DNA of 33,901 bases. Origin: Nocardia wallacei (lineage in GTDB: Bacteria > Actinomycetota > Actinomycetes > Mycobacteriales > Mycobacteriaceae). Below are positions 7,769 to 15,455 of this stretch, piece by piece. Position numbers and translations under genes: made by a program. Every line of letters begins with the position of its first letter. The first letter of the stretch is position 1. The DNA lies in contig NZ_JARWOP010000083.1 of assembly GCF_029868745.1 (NCBI RefSeq), positions 1 to 33,901 of the forward strand, written 5' to 3'. The notes beneath the pieces were generated by a model. The model was not told where the DNA came from. It was given only the letters and a program-made list of their open reading frames with translations, and made no database searches.

Positions 7769-7803
7769 GCCCCGGAGTCTACCAAGAGAATCCGAGCAAC
7801 CCA

Positions 7804-7839
7804 TTGGATGCTGAGATACCCGTTGGTATATTGGCGTAG
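7804..7839 (+). promoter_or_regulatory. Promoter with embedded TetR operator for the AveC/P450 operon
   Basis: A -35-like TTGGAT (7804-7809) and a -10 TATATT (7827-7832) are separated by 17 bp. The perfect palindrome ATACC-CGTT-GGTAT (7816-7829) fills the spacer and enters the -10 box, so repressor binding would block polymerase. The element from TGAGATAC to GGCGTAG is nearly repeated at 487-517 before the first AveC-like gene. Confidence 0.8.
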
Positions 7840-7872
7840 CCGTGCCGCGACGATCGAGAAGGAGACGGTGTC

Positions 7873-9045
7873 ATGAGTGGACCGTCGGACAGCAAGACCG
7901 CGCCTACAGTCACCCAGTCGGCCGGTGAGGTGGCCGCGCTGGGCGCCCAGGTTCGATCGCGGGGGAAGCCGGTGCGCATCTGGGCGACGCTCGGCGGCTT
8001 GATCCTGGCTTTCCAGCTGTACGTGTGGATTCGGTGGGTCACGGGTCCGTATTTCGAACGGGTGCCGACCGGACCGAGTGATCCGCCGACACTCATGAAG
8101 GTCATTCTGATGACCTGGACCGCGGTGATCATCGTCGGTCTGCCGGTGGGCATCTATTACTTCATCGTCCGGCCCTGGCGACGGGAGCGGCGCATCACGC
8201 TCGACGGGATGCTGCTGGTGGCGTGCGGTTTGCTGTGGTTTCAGGATCCGCTGCTGAATTACTTCAACACGTGGAGCACATACAACACGTGGATGTGGAA
8301 CATGGGCTCCTGGGTGCTGCACGTCCCGGGCTGGCGGTCCTACGGGGAGCCGGGTCACATGATGGCCGAGCCGATCCTGATGAACGCGCCCGGTTATTCC
8401 TACGGCGTACTGCTGTGCACGATTCTGGGCTGTTGGATCATGCGCCGCGCCAAGGCGCGCTGGCCGCGGATCAATAATTACGGCTTGATCGGCGTGCTGA
8501 TCGCGTGGACCTTCGTTTTCGATTTCGTCATCGAGGGCCTGTTCCTGATGCCGATGGGTCTGTTCACCTATCCCGGCGCCATCAAATCGCTGTCGATCAA
8601 CGCCGGCACCTACTACCAGTGGCCGCTGTACGAGGGGCTGATGTGGGGCGGTGTGCAGGCGGGTCTGTGCGCGCTGCGCTATTTCACCGACGACCGGGGC
8701 CGCACCTTCGTGGAGCGCGGGCTGGAGCGGATCCAGGGCGGGTTCGTCCAGCAGCAGTTCACCCGGTTCCTCGCGATCTTCGCGGCGTGCAGCGTGTTCT
8801 TCTTCGTGTTCTACAACCTGCCCGCGCAGTGGTTCGGCATGCACGCCGAGTCCTGGCCGGAAGACATCCAGAAGCGTTCGTATTTCGACATGGGTATCTG
8901 TGGTGAAGGTACGGATCGGTTGTGTCCCGATCCGGTTCTCCCGATACCGGGCAACGACACCGGCTACATCGATCCGAACGGCCGACTCGTCCTGCCCGAA
9001 GGTAAAGAGCTACCGAAAATCGTTCCGTTCGACCGGGAGAACTGA
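7873..9045 (+). CDS. AveC-family (spirocyclase-like) membrane protein, paralogue 2
   Basis: The 390-residue multi-spanning membrane protein is closely similar along its whole length to the protein at 549-1733, with the same conserved blocks (WVTGPYFERVPTGP, RPWRRERRITLDGM, FQDPLLNYFNTWSTYNTW, QWPLYEGLMWGGVQAGLC, RYFTDDRGRTFVERGL). The N-terminal 35 residues are polar and variable; about seven hydrophobic segments follow. AAGGAG lies 9 nt before the ATG. It is the first gene of a series in which the ATPase start follows 2 bp after its stop. Family precedent is AveC (spirocyclisation/dehydration in avermectin synthesis). No polyketide synthase is present here, so the substrate is more likely a terpenoid, steroid or lipid. 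Confidence 0.88.
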   Translation: MSGPSDSKTAPTVTQSAGEVAALGAQVRSRGKPVRIWATLGGLILAFQLYVWIRWVTGPYFERVPTGPSDPPTLMKVILMTWTAVIIVGLPVGIYYFIVRPWRRERRITLDGMLLVACGLLWFQDPLLNYFNTWSTYNTWMWNMGSWVLHVPGWRSYGEPGHMMAEPILMNAPGYSYGVLLCTILGCWIMRRAKARWPRINNYGLIGVLIAWTFVFDFVIEGLFLMPMGLFTYPGAIKSLSINAGTYYQWPLYEGLMWGGVQAGLCALRYFTDDRGRTFVERGLERIQGGFVQQQFTRFLAIFAACSVFFFVFYNLPAQWFGMHAESWPEDIQKRSYFDMGICGEGTDRLCPDPVLPIPGNDTGYIDPNGRLVLPEGKELPKIVPFDREN

Positions 9046-9047
9046 CC

Positions 9048-9863
9048 ATGCTGACCAATAACCATGCCGCGCGCACTGTTTCGACGGCCCCGTTCTACAA
9101 AGCCGTCGGTGACGAGGTGGAGGTATTCCGCGCGGCGGCCGGTCGTGGCCTGCCGGTGTTGCTGAAAGGCCCCACCGGGTGTGGAAAGACACGGTTCGTG
9201 GAGGCCATGGCCGCCGAGATCGGGCGCGATCTGATCACCGTCGCCGGACACGAGGACATGACGTCGGCGGATCTCGTGGGCCGATTCCTGCTCAAGGGCG
9301 GCGATACGGTCTGGGTGGACGGGCCGCTGACGCGGGCCGTGCGCGAGGGCGCCATCTTCTATCTGGACGAGGTGGTGGAGGCGCGCCAGGACACCACCGT
9401 GGTGATCCACCCGCTGGCCGACCATCGGCGTGAGCTACCGGTCGACCGGCTCGGCACGACACTGTCCGCGGCGCCCGGATTTCAGCTGGTGATCTCCTAC
9501 AACCCCGGCTACCAGAGCGTTCTGAAGAACCTCAAGGAGTCGACGCGGCAGCGATTCGTCGCGATCGAACTCGGGTTCCCGCCCGCCGAGATCGAGATCG
9601 AGGTGGTTGCGCACGAAGCCCGGGTCGATATCGACACGGCCCGCGCGCTGGTCACCCTGGGCAACGCCATCCGCAATCTGGACGGGTCACCGCTGCGGGA
9701 GGTGTCGTCTACGCGGATGCTGATCCTCGCCGGTGGCTTGGTCGCGGAGGGACTGAGCTTGCGCAGTGCCGTCCAGTCGGCCGTCGTGCAGGCATTGTCC
9801 GACGATCACGAAGTCGTCCGCGCGCTCGGCGAACTCGTCGACGCCATCCTGCCCCGATCATGA
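9048..9863 (+). CDS. CbbQ/NirQ/NorQ-type MoxR AAA+ ATPase
   Basis: The 271-residue protein is a compact AAA+ ATPase of the MoxR clade. Walker A is GPTGCGKT (residues 41-48), Walker B is AIFYLDE (D107, E108), and sensor 1 is ISYNPGY (N152). The C-terminal CbbQ-type helical domain contains VSSTRMLILAGGL. Characterised relatives (CbbQ, NorQ) form hexamers that, with a VWA partner, remodel and activate metalloenzymes such as Rubisco or nitric oxide reductase. The start lies 2 bp after the AveC stop, and the stop overlaps the VWA start (ATGA), giving strong translational coupling. It is inferred to act on the P450 or the AveC-like protein. Confidence 0.93.
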   Translation: MLTNNHAARTVSTAPFYKAVGDEVEVFRAAAGRGLPVLLKGPTGCGKTRFVEAMAAEIGRDLITVAGHEDMTSADLVGRFLLKGGDTVWVDGPLTRAVREGAIFYLDEVVEARQDTTVVIHPLADHRRELPVDRLGTTLSAAPGFQLVISYNPGYQSVLKNLKESTRQRFVAIELGFPPAEIEIEVVAHEARVDIDTARALVTLGNAIRNLDGSPLREVSSTRMLILAGGLVAEGLSLRSAVQSAVVQALSDDHEVVRALGELVDAILPRS

Positions 9864-11551
9864 CCGCCGAACCGGACAGCGTCGACCGGTTCCGGCTGCT
9901 CGCCACCTTCCTGGCGGGCCGGTCGGTCGACGTCGTGCCGGCGCCGGCCGGCACGGCCGCGCACACCAACGGCCGGACCATTTTCCTCACGGCCGGTTCC
10001 GACGCCGAGCAGCGCCGCGAATTGCTGGTGCAGGCCGCGCTGCTCGGGGCGGGAAGCCTGGAACTGCGCCTGCTGAAGTCCCTGCGGGGACGCCCCGCGG
10101 TGGCACGACGCTATCTGGCGCTCGAGGGTCGGCGAGTGCTCGCGGAACTCGCCGACCGGATGCCCCTCGCCGCCGACCTGCACGTCGTCGGGACAGCGGG
10201 CACCGCGACCGCCGAGGAATCACTCGCCGTGGCCCGAGGACGCAACCCGGTCGCGGATCCGCCGGAATGGTTCGGTGTCATCAGGCCCTCCCGCTTGCTG
10301 GCATCGACCGCGGGGCCCGGGGCGCGGCCCACCGACAAGGAGTTGCGCCTGGAATTCGACCCGCTCGACGTGCCCGAGGCCGACGACGAGGACGACGACA
10401 CCGCGGACTCGGGCGAGAGCAAGATCGCGAAGCTGTTCGAGAATCCGCTGTTCAGCTCGCGCACGCTGCTGGACTTCATGCGAAAGCAGCTGGGCGGCAA
10501 GCGTTCTCCGGGTGACGGGCCGGCGGGTGCGGAGGCGCCGGTGCGTGCGGTCCGGCGGGCACAGCAACTCGGAGCGCATGCCCGCCCGCTCCCGACGCGA
10601 ATCCATTTCACCGACGACGACAAGCCCGGCGTCGCCGTCGGCGTGGGCGGCGCCCTCTACCCGGAATGGGATGTCCACCATCAGCGATACCGGCCCGAAT
10701 GGTGCCGGGTGATCGACTTCCCGTTCACGGCCGATGCCGATATCGCCGCCGCCGGGGTACCGGCCGACGACGTGCTACGGCGACGCCTGGCCCGAGTCGG
10801 CTTGGGCCCCAAGGTACTTCGTGGCCGACCCGACGGCGACGAACTCGATCTCGAGGCGCTCATCGACCTGTTCGTCGACCTGCGCTCGGGCTACTCGCCG
10901 CCCGAACACGTCTACCGCGAACACCGCAAACTGGCCCGCGATCTCGGGGTCCTCATCCTGCTCGACGCCTCCGGATCGGCCACCGACACCGATCCCGACG
11001 GCCTCGCCGTCCACGACCATCAGCGCCGCGCCGCCGCTACTCTCGCCGTCACTCTCGAGGAACTCGGCGACCGGGTCGCGGTCTACGCCTTCCGATCACA
11101 AGGCCGCCACGCCGTCCATCTCCCGGCGATCAAAACCTTCGGACAACGTTTCAGCGCCGTCGGGCGAGCCCGGCTCAACCAGCTCGAGCCCTCCAGTTAC
11201 ACGCGCCTCGGCGCGGGCATTCGCGGCGCGGGCGAAATTCTCAAAACCCAAGCGGGAACCCGGAATCGGCTATTGCTCGTGCTGTCCGACGGGTTCCCCT
11301 ACGACGACGGTTACGAAGGCCGCTACGCCGAGGCCGATGCCAGTAAGGCTCTGGAGGAACTCCGCGCCGAGGGGGTCGGATGCCTGTGCCTGTCCCTCGG
11401 CGCCGGCGCCGATACCGAAGCGCTCGAACGTGTCTTCGGCTCCGCGGGCTACGCCGGCGCCACCACCCTGGCCGAGCTGAGCCCCCGCATGGACGAACTG
11501 TTCCTCGCCTCCCTCCGGGAACTCAGCGCGCCGAAAGCGGTGCGCGGATGA
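9860..11551 (+). CDS. NorD/CbbO-type VWA-domain protein, partner of the AAA+ ATPase
   Basis: The 563-residue protein has a long N-terminal alpha-helical part and a C-terminal von Willebrand A domain. The MIDAS motif DASGS lies at about residues 368-372. The MIDAS threonine is in SSYTRLGAGIRGAGE (about 447), and the family segment LSDGFPYDDGYEGRYAEAD follows (about 475-493). This order is that of NorD. An acidic stretch (EADDEDDDTADSGES, about residues 174-188) separates the N-terminal domain from a Pro/Arg-rich linker. VWA partners of this type recruit the ATPase to a target metalloprotein through the bound divalent metal. The start overlaps the ATPase stop (ATGA), indicating a fixed ratio. 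Confidence 0.92.
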   Translation: MTAEPDSVDRFRLLATFLAGRSVDVVPAPAGTAAHTNGRTIFLTAGSDAEQRRELLVQAALLGAGSLELRLLKSLRGRPAVARRYLALEGRRVLAELADRMPLAADLHVVGTAGTATAEESLAVARGRNPVADPPEWFGVIRPSRLLASTAGPGARPTDKELRLEFDPLDVPEADDEDDDTADSGESKIAKLFENPLFSSRTLLDFMRKQLGGKRSPGDGPAGAEAPVRAVRRAQQLGAHARPLPTRIHFTDDDKPGVAVGVGGALYPEWDVHHQRYRPEWCRVIDFPFTADADIAAAGVPADDVLRRRLARVGLGPKVLRGRPDGDELDLEALIDLFVDLRSGYSPPEHVYREHRKLARDLGVLILLDASGSATDTDPDGLAVHDHQRRAAATLAVTLEELGDRVAVYAFRSQGRHAVHLPAIKTFGQRFSAVGRARLNQLEPSSYTRLGAGIRGAGEILKTQAGTRNRLLLVLSDGFPYDDGYEGRYAEADASKALEELRAEGVGCLCLSLGAGADTEALERVFGSAGYAGATTLAELSPRMDELFLASLRELSAPKAVRG

Positions 11552-11589
11552 CGCCGGAGATCGCCACACCGGAGAGGATGTCACCTTGA
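11548..11589 (+). other. 13-codon minicistron bridging VWA and P450 genes
   Basis: An ATG at 11548 overlaps the VWA stop codon (ATGA). It opens a frame of 13 codons (MTPEIATPERMSP) whose TGA overlaps the TTG start of the P450 gene (TTGA at 11586-11589). The frame contains the P450 ribosome-binding site (GGAGAGG, 11571-11577). It could couple translation of the two genes, but the arrangement may be chance. Confidence 0.4.
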
Positions 11590-12926
11590 CCATCGAACAC
11601 ACCTCGGCGCGCGCCGACCGGCCGCACTACCATTTCGACCGGCACACACCGGAATACCGGTCCCGATTCCGGGCGATCACCGACGAGATGCACAGCGCCT
11701 GCCCCTTGGCATGGACCGAAACCTACGGCGGCCACTGGGTCGCCGCGGGAAATCGTGAAGTCTTCGAACTCGCCCGCTGCCCTTATGTTTCCAATGATCG
11801 CGACGTCCACGGACAACGCCGCGGATACCAGGGCATCACCATTCCGACCGGGACCCAGGCGATTCCGATGCGCAGCGGCATCCTGGAGATGGACGACCCC
11901 GAGCACCGGGTGTTCCGGTCGGTGCTCAACCCGTATCTGTCACCCAAGGCGGTGAACCGGTGGCTGCCGTTCGTGGACGAACTCGTCCGCGCCTGCCTGG
12001 ACGAGAAAATCGAATCCGGGCACATCGACTTCGTCGACGACCTCGCCAATATCGTGCCCGCCGTGCTCACCCTCGCCATGCTCGGCATTCCGCTGGTGAA
12101 ATGGTCGGTCTACAACGAGCCCGCGCATGCCTCGGTCTACACCCCGCCCGATTCACCCGATATGGACCGGGTGACGGAAATGAACATGGTGATGGGTATG
12201 GACCTGCTGGCCAATCTGCACGAGATCCGTGAGCATCCCCGCCCGGGGCTGATCGACGCGCTGGCCACCATGCGGATCGACGGTGCGCAACCCGACGATA
12301 TCGACCTGCTCGGCGTGCTGGCACTGCTCATCGGCGGCGGGTTCGACACCACCACGGCGCTCACCGCCCATGCCCTGGAATGGCTTTCGCAACACCCCGA
12401 CGACCGCGTCACCCTCAGTCGCGAGCGTGCCGCGCTGCTGGACTCGGCGACCGAGGAATTCCTGCGCTACTTCACTCCCGCACCCGGCGACGGCCGGACG
12501 ATCTCCGCCGACTGCGAGGTCGCGGGCCAGCCCCTCGAGGAAGGCGAGCGGCTGTGGCTGTCGTGGGCTATGGCCAACCGGGACGCCACCGTCTTCCCCG
12601 ATCCGCACTCCGTCATCCTGGACCGGAAACGCAACCGCCACTTCAGTTTCGGGCTCGGAATCCACCGCTGCATCGGCTCCAACGTGGCCCGCGTCGTGTT
12701 CAAACGCATGCTCGTCGCCGTCCTGGACCGCATGCCCGACTACACCTGCGATCCCGCGGGCACCGTGCACTACGACACCATCGGCATCATCCAGGGAATG
12801 CGGAAACTCCCCGCCACCTTCACTCCCGGCCCGCGCCTGGGCGCGGGATTGGACGACACCCTGGAGACTCTGCAACGCCTGTGCGACGAGCAGCGTCTCG
12901 CCGCACCGGCGGCCCCGGGACCGTAA
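11586..12926 (+). CDS. Cytochrome P450
   Basis: The 446-residue P450 is complete. The I-helix contains LLIGGGFDTTTALT (about 247-260), the K-helix E-x-x-R is EFLR (E291, R294), and the heme loop is FSFGLGIHRCIG with the cysteine ligand at C362. The start is TTG with GGAGAGG 8 nt upstream. No earlier ATG fits, and the N-terminus (HYHFDRHTPEYR) is already typical of bacterial P450s. It is a soluble class I enzyme needing ferredoxin and reductase, neither of which is in the window. Its position after the AAA+/VWA pair makes it the best candidate client of that pair. The substrate is unknown. Confidence 0.95.
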   Translation: MTIEHTSARADRPHYHFDRHTPEYRSRFRAITDEMHSACPLAWTETYGGHWVAAGNREVFELARCPYVSNDRDVHGQRRGYQGITIPTGTQAIPMRSGILEMDDPEHRVFRSVLNPYLSPKAVNRWLPFVDELVRACLDEKIESGHIDFVDDLANIVPAVLTLAMLGIPLVKWSVYNEPAHASVYTPPDSPDMDRVTEMNMVMGMDLLANLHEIREHPRPGLIDALATMRIDGAQPDDIDLLGVLALLIGGGFDTTTALTAHALEWLSQHPDDRVTLSRERAALLDSATEEFLRYFTPAPGDGRTISADCEVAGQPLEEGERLWLSWAMANRDATVFPDPHSVILDRKRNRHFSFGLGIHRCIGSNVARVVFKRMLVAVLDRMPDYTCDPAGTVHYDTIGIIQGMRKLPATFTPGPRLGAGLDDTLETLQRLCDEQRLAAPAAPGP

Positions 12927-12993
12927 CCGGCGGGCAGGGCATCGGGCCCTGATCGGCGCATTGATACTCTGCGTTCCAGGAGGTGGCCGGGCC

Positions 12994-13617
12994 GTGAATA
13001 CGAGGGTGGCGCAGGCGAGGCTGGAGCGTCGGCGCACGATCGTGGCCGCGGCGGCGGGATTGTTCGCCGCCTGCGGATATCGGGCGGCGAGCATGGAGGA
13101 GATCGCCTGCCGGTCCGGGATCAGCAAACCGGTGCTCTACAAGTCGTTCTCGAGCAAGCTCGAACTGTATCTGGCGGTGCTGCACGACGCGGCGGAGGTG
13201 CTGCGCGAGACGCTCGCCGCCGCGCTCGCTCCCGGCCTGGACATGCGCGCGATCGTGACGGCGACGGTGGCCGCGATCTTCGACTTCGCCGACAGCCATC
13301 CGCGCAGCGCCGCCCTGCTGGCCGGGGCCGCCGTCGCCGAGGAGCCCGCAGCGCAGCGCATGGCTCACCAGGCCGCCGCGATCTGCACCGACACTCTCGA
13401 ACAGGCACTCGCGCCGTATCGGCTCCCGCGGGCCGAGCAGGGCTGGCTGATCACGACGGAACTGGTCGCGATCGCTCGGTCGTGTGCGCGGGACTGGGTG
13501 CTCACCGGCAAGTCACTGCCCAAACACGAGGCCGTCGCCACGACCGCCGGGCTGTGCTGGACCGGCTTGGCCGGTGTCAGGTTGGCCCCGCGCACTCATC
13601 TCGGCCGGACGCCGTAG
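12994..13617 (+). CDS. TetR-family regulator downstream of the P450
   Basis: The 207-residue protein has a TetR helix-turn-helix at AAAGLFAACGYRAASMEEIACRSGISKPVLYKSFSSKLELYL (about residues 18-60). The C-terminal domain resembles TetR_C members of actinobacteria. The start is GTG with AGGAGG 10 nt upstream. It lies 67 bp after the P450 stop, so it may be read through from the operon or have its own promoter; a GATACT box at 12963-12968 is possible. Its 3' end overlaps the convergent hydrolase gene by 22 bp. A second sensor for the P450 pathway is plausible but unproven. Confidence 0.85.
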   Translation: MNTRVAQARLERRRTIVAAAAGLFAACGYRAASMEEIACRSGISKPVLYKSFSSKLELYLAVLHDAAEVLRETLAAALAPGLDMRAIVTATVAAIFDFADSHPRSAALLAGAAVAEEPAAQRMAHQAAAICTDTLEQALAPYRLPRAEQGWLITTELVAIARSCARDWVLTGKSLPKHEAVATTAGLCWTGLAGVRLAPRTHLGRTP

Positions 13618-14474
13618 AGCAGGGCGTCGCGCAGGACCGGCAGCAGCACCTTGGGGTTGACCATGTGGTTCTGGCCGTCGATCACTCGGTGCTCCGATCC
13701 CGGGATGGCATCGGCCAACTGGCGGGCAACCTCGAGCAGGCTGGCCGGACTCCGTCCGCCGACCGCTACTCGTACGGGCACCTCGATCTTGTTCATGCGA
13801 TCGACGGGCGGCAGGTCCCGGGTCAAGGCGATGTCGTAGGCGAGGGTGGGGGCGAGCGCTCGCATCGTGGCCCATCCGGGGACGAGGGGGAGCAGGTGGA
13901 CGAACAGACGCGGCATCCCGATGCCCCGGAGGAAATGCTTGACCGCGCGGGCGTTCTGGCCCTGTTCCAGTAGTGCGTCGACCTGACCGGACAGTGCGGC
14001 GTAGGAGTCGCGCTCCGCTTCGTCGTGCACGTAGGAGGCGTCGTAGACGAAGGCTCGATCGATCTTGTGCGGCAACCGCAATGCCGCCTCGAGCGCGAGC
14101 ACCGCCCCGGACGAATGGCCGTACACGTGCGCTGTCCCGCCGGCGGCATCGATGATCGCCTCGATGTCCTCGACCTCCCGCGCGACGCTGTAGGGAAGCG
14201 TGTCGCCGCTGTCCCCGCGGCCGCGGCGGTCGTAGGTGTACACGGTGAATTCGGAGGCGAATACCTTCGCATCGGCGATCACCGGGCGGAATGTGCGGAA
14301 ACAGGTGGCGCCGGTGATGTAGACGAGTGCGGGTCCGTCGCCGCGCACGTCGTAGGCCAGCTCCGTCCCGTCCGCCGAAAGTGTGGTGTGCAAGTGCTGT
14401 GCCCTTCCAGGAGTCGACGCGCTCGGGCGGTCGTGGTCTGTCACCTGTAGACGAGGCGGGGACGCCGGACTCAT
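13596..14474 (-). CDS. Alpha/beta hydrolase
   Basis: The 292-residue protein has the alpha/beta hydrolase order. The oxyanion strand is LVYITGATCFRTF, then YDRRGRGDS, a nucleophile elbow YGHSSGA with the catalytic serine, and a late GQNHMV histidine. There is no signal peptide, so it is probably cytosolic. The substrate cannot be read from sequence; the family includes esterases, epoxide hydrolases and C-C hydrolases. The ATG at 14474 is used. A GTG ten codons later is an alternative, since neither has a strong ribosome-binding site. It is divergent from the carboxypeptidase gene. Confidence 0.85.
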   Translation of the reverse strand: MSPASPPRLQVTDHDRPSASTPGRAQHLHTTLSADGTELAYDVRGDGPALVYITGATCFRTFRPVIADAKVFASEFTVYTYDRRGRGDSGDTLPYSVAREVEDIEAIIDAAGGTAHVYGHSSGAVLALEAALRLPHKIDRAFVYDASYVHDEAERDSYAALSGQVDALLEQGQNARAVKHFLRGIGMPRLFVHLLPLVPGWATMRALAPTLAYDIALTRDLPPVDRMNKIEVPVRVAVGGRSPASLLEVARQLADAIPGSEHRVIDGQNHMVNPKVLLPVLRDALLYGVRPR

Positions 14475-14524
14475 CGGTGCTCGAAATCCCGCCGCCGGAC
14501 CGGTCGTGGCGGCACAATGTCGCG

Positions 14525-15451
14525 ATGCGGATATTTGCCCGAGTGTTGCAGGCCTTGGTGGTCGGGGTGTTGGTGTTGGCCGACGGTCACGCTGTGGCCG
14601 CGCCGACCACGAGTGTCGCGAGTAGTCGGCTACCCTCCTGGCCGGCTCCCGAGCCGGAGGGGGTGCAGGCGGCGGGGGCGGCGTTGGCCGACGGGTTCAC
14701 CGGTGCGATGCGGTGGTCGCGGGAGGTGAACACTCCCGCGCCGATCGGCAGTATCGCGAAGGTGATGACCGCGTTGGTGGTGCTCGACTCCGGTGACCTC
14801 GAGCGGGCCGTCGAGGTGCCGGAGGGAATCATCGCCTACGACAACAAGTTCGGGGCGAGTACGGCGGACCTGGTTCCGGGCGAGGTGCTGACGGCGCGGC
14901 AATTGCTGTATGCGCTGATGTTGCCGTCCGGTTGCGACGCCGCCTACGCACTGGCCGAGGCGTACGGGCCCGGACAAGCCGGATTCATCGACAAGATGAA
15001 CGACACCGCACGGCGATTGGGCTTGGCCGGTACGCATTTCAGCGATCCCAGCGGGCTGCCGTATCCGACCGGCCACTCCACCTTCGCCACTCCGGCGGAT
15101 CTGATCACGCTCGGCATGCGCGCGATGCAGTCGCCGGTGTTCCGGGAGATCGTCGGGTCCGCGACCCACCACGTCCCGGCGGGCCCGAACAACCGCGAAC
15201 ACTTCTGGGAGACAACGAATCTGCTGCTGCACGACTATCCCGGGACCGTCGGCATCAAGACCGGATCCACCGACGCCGCGGGTACCTGCCTGCTGTTCGA
15301 AACGATCCGGGCCGGAATGCCGTTGATCGGCGTGGTGCTGCACAGCTCGGCCGACAGCGCGGTCGCCGCGGCGGAGGATGCCGAGCGAATGTTGAACTGG
15401 GGCTACGGGCCCATCGCGGGTGCGCTGCCGTTCAGTTGGTCGCTAGGGTGA
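14525..15451 (+). CDS. D-alanyl-D-alanine carboxypeptidase (PBP5/DacB-like), exported
   Basis: The 308-residue protein is a serine DD-peptidase. The signal peptide covers about residues 1-26 (MRIFARVLQALVVGVLVLAD, then GHAVAAP). S-x-x-K is SIAK (S76, K79), and K-T-G is at 245-247. The middle motif, normally S-x-N, reads SGC (135-137), with cysteine in place of asparagine. It would trim the terminal D-Ala of peptidoglycan pentapeptide outside the membrane. No C-terminal membrane anchor is seen. A CACAAT -10-like box lies 6 nt before the ATG, so transcription may be leaderless. The next gene starts 5 bp after its stop. Confidence 0.9.
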   Translation: MRIFARVLQALVVGVLVLADGHAVAAPTTSVASSRLPSWPAPEPEGVQAAGAALADGFTGAMRWSREVNTPAPIGSIAKVMTALVVLDSGDLERAVEVPEGIIAYDNKFGASTADLVPGEVLTARQLLYALMLPSGCDAAYALAEAYGPGQAGFIDKMNDTARRLGLAGTHFSDPSGLPYPTGHSTFATPADLITLGMRAMQSPVFREIVGSATHHVPAGPNNREHFWETTNLLLHDYPGTVGIKTGSTDAAGTCLLFETIRAGMPLIGVVLHSSADSAVAAAEDAERMLNWGYGPIAGALPFSWSLG

Positions 15452-15455
15452 TGCC

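Noticed and set aside
549..12926. Polyketide (avermectin-like) biosynthesis cluster
   Set aside because: AveC family membership alone suggested it, but there is no polyketide synthase, thioesterase or tailoring set in the window.
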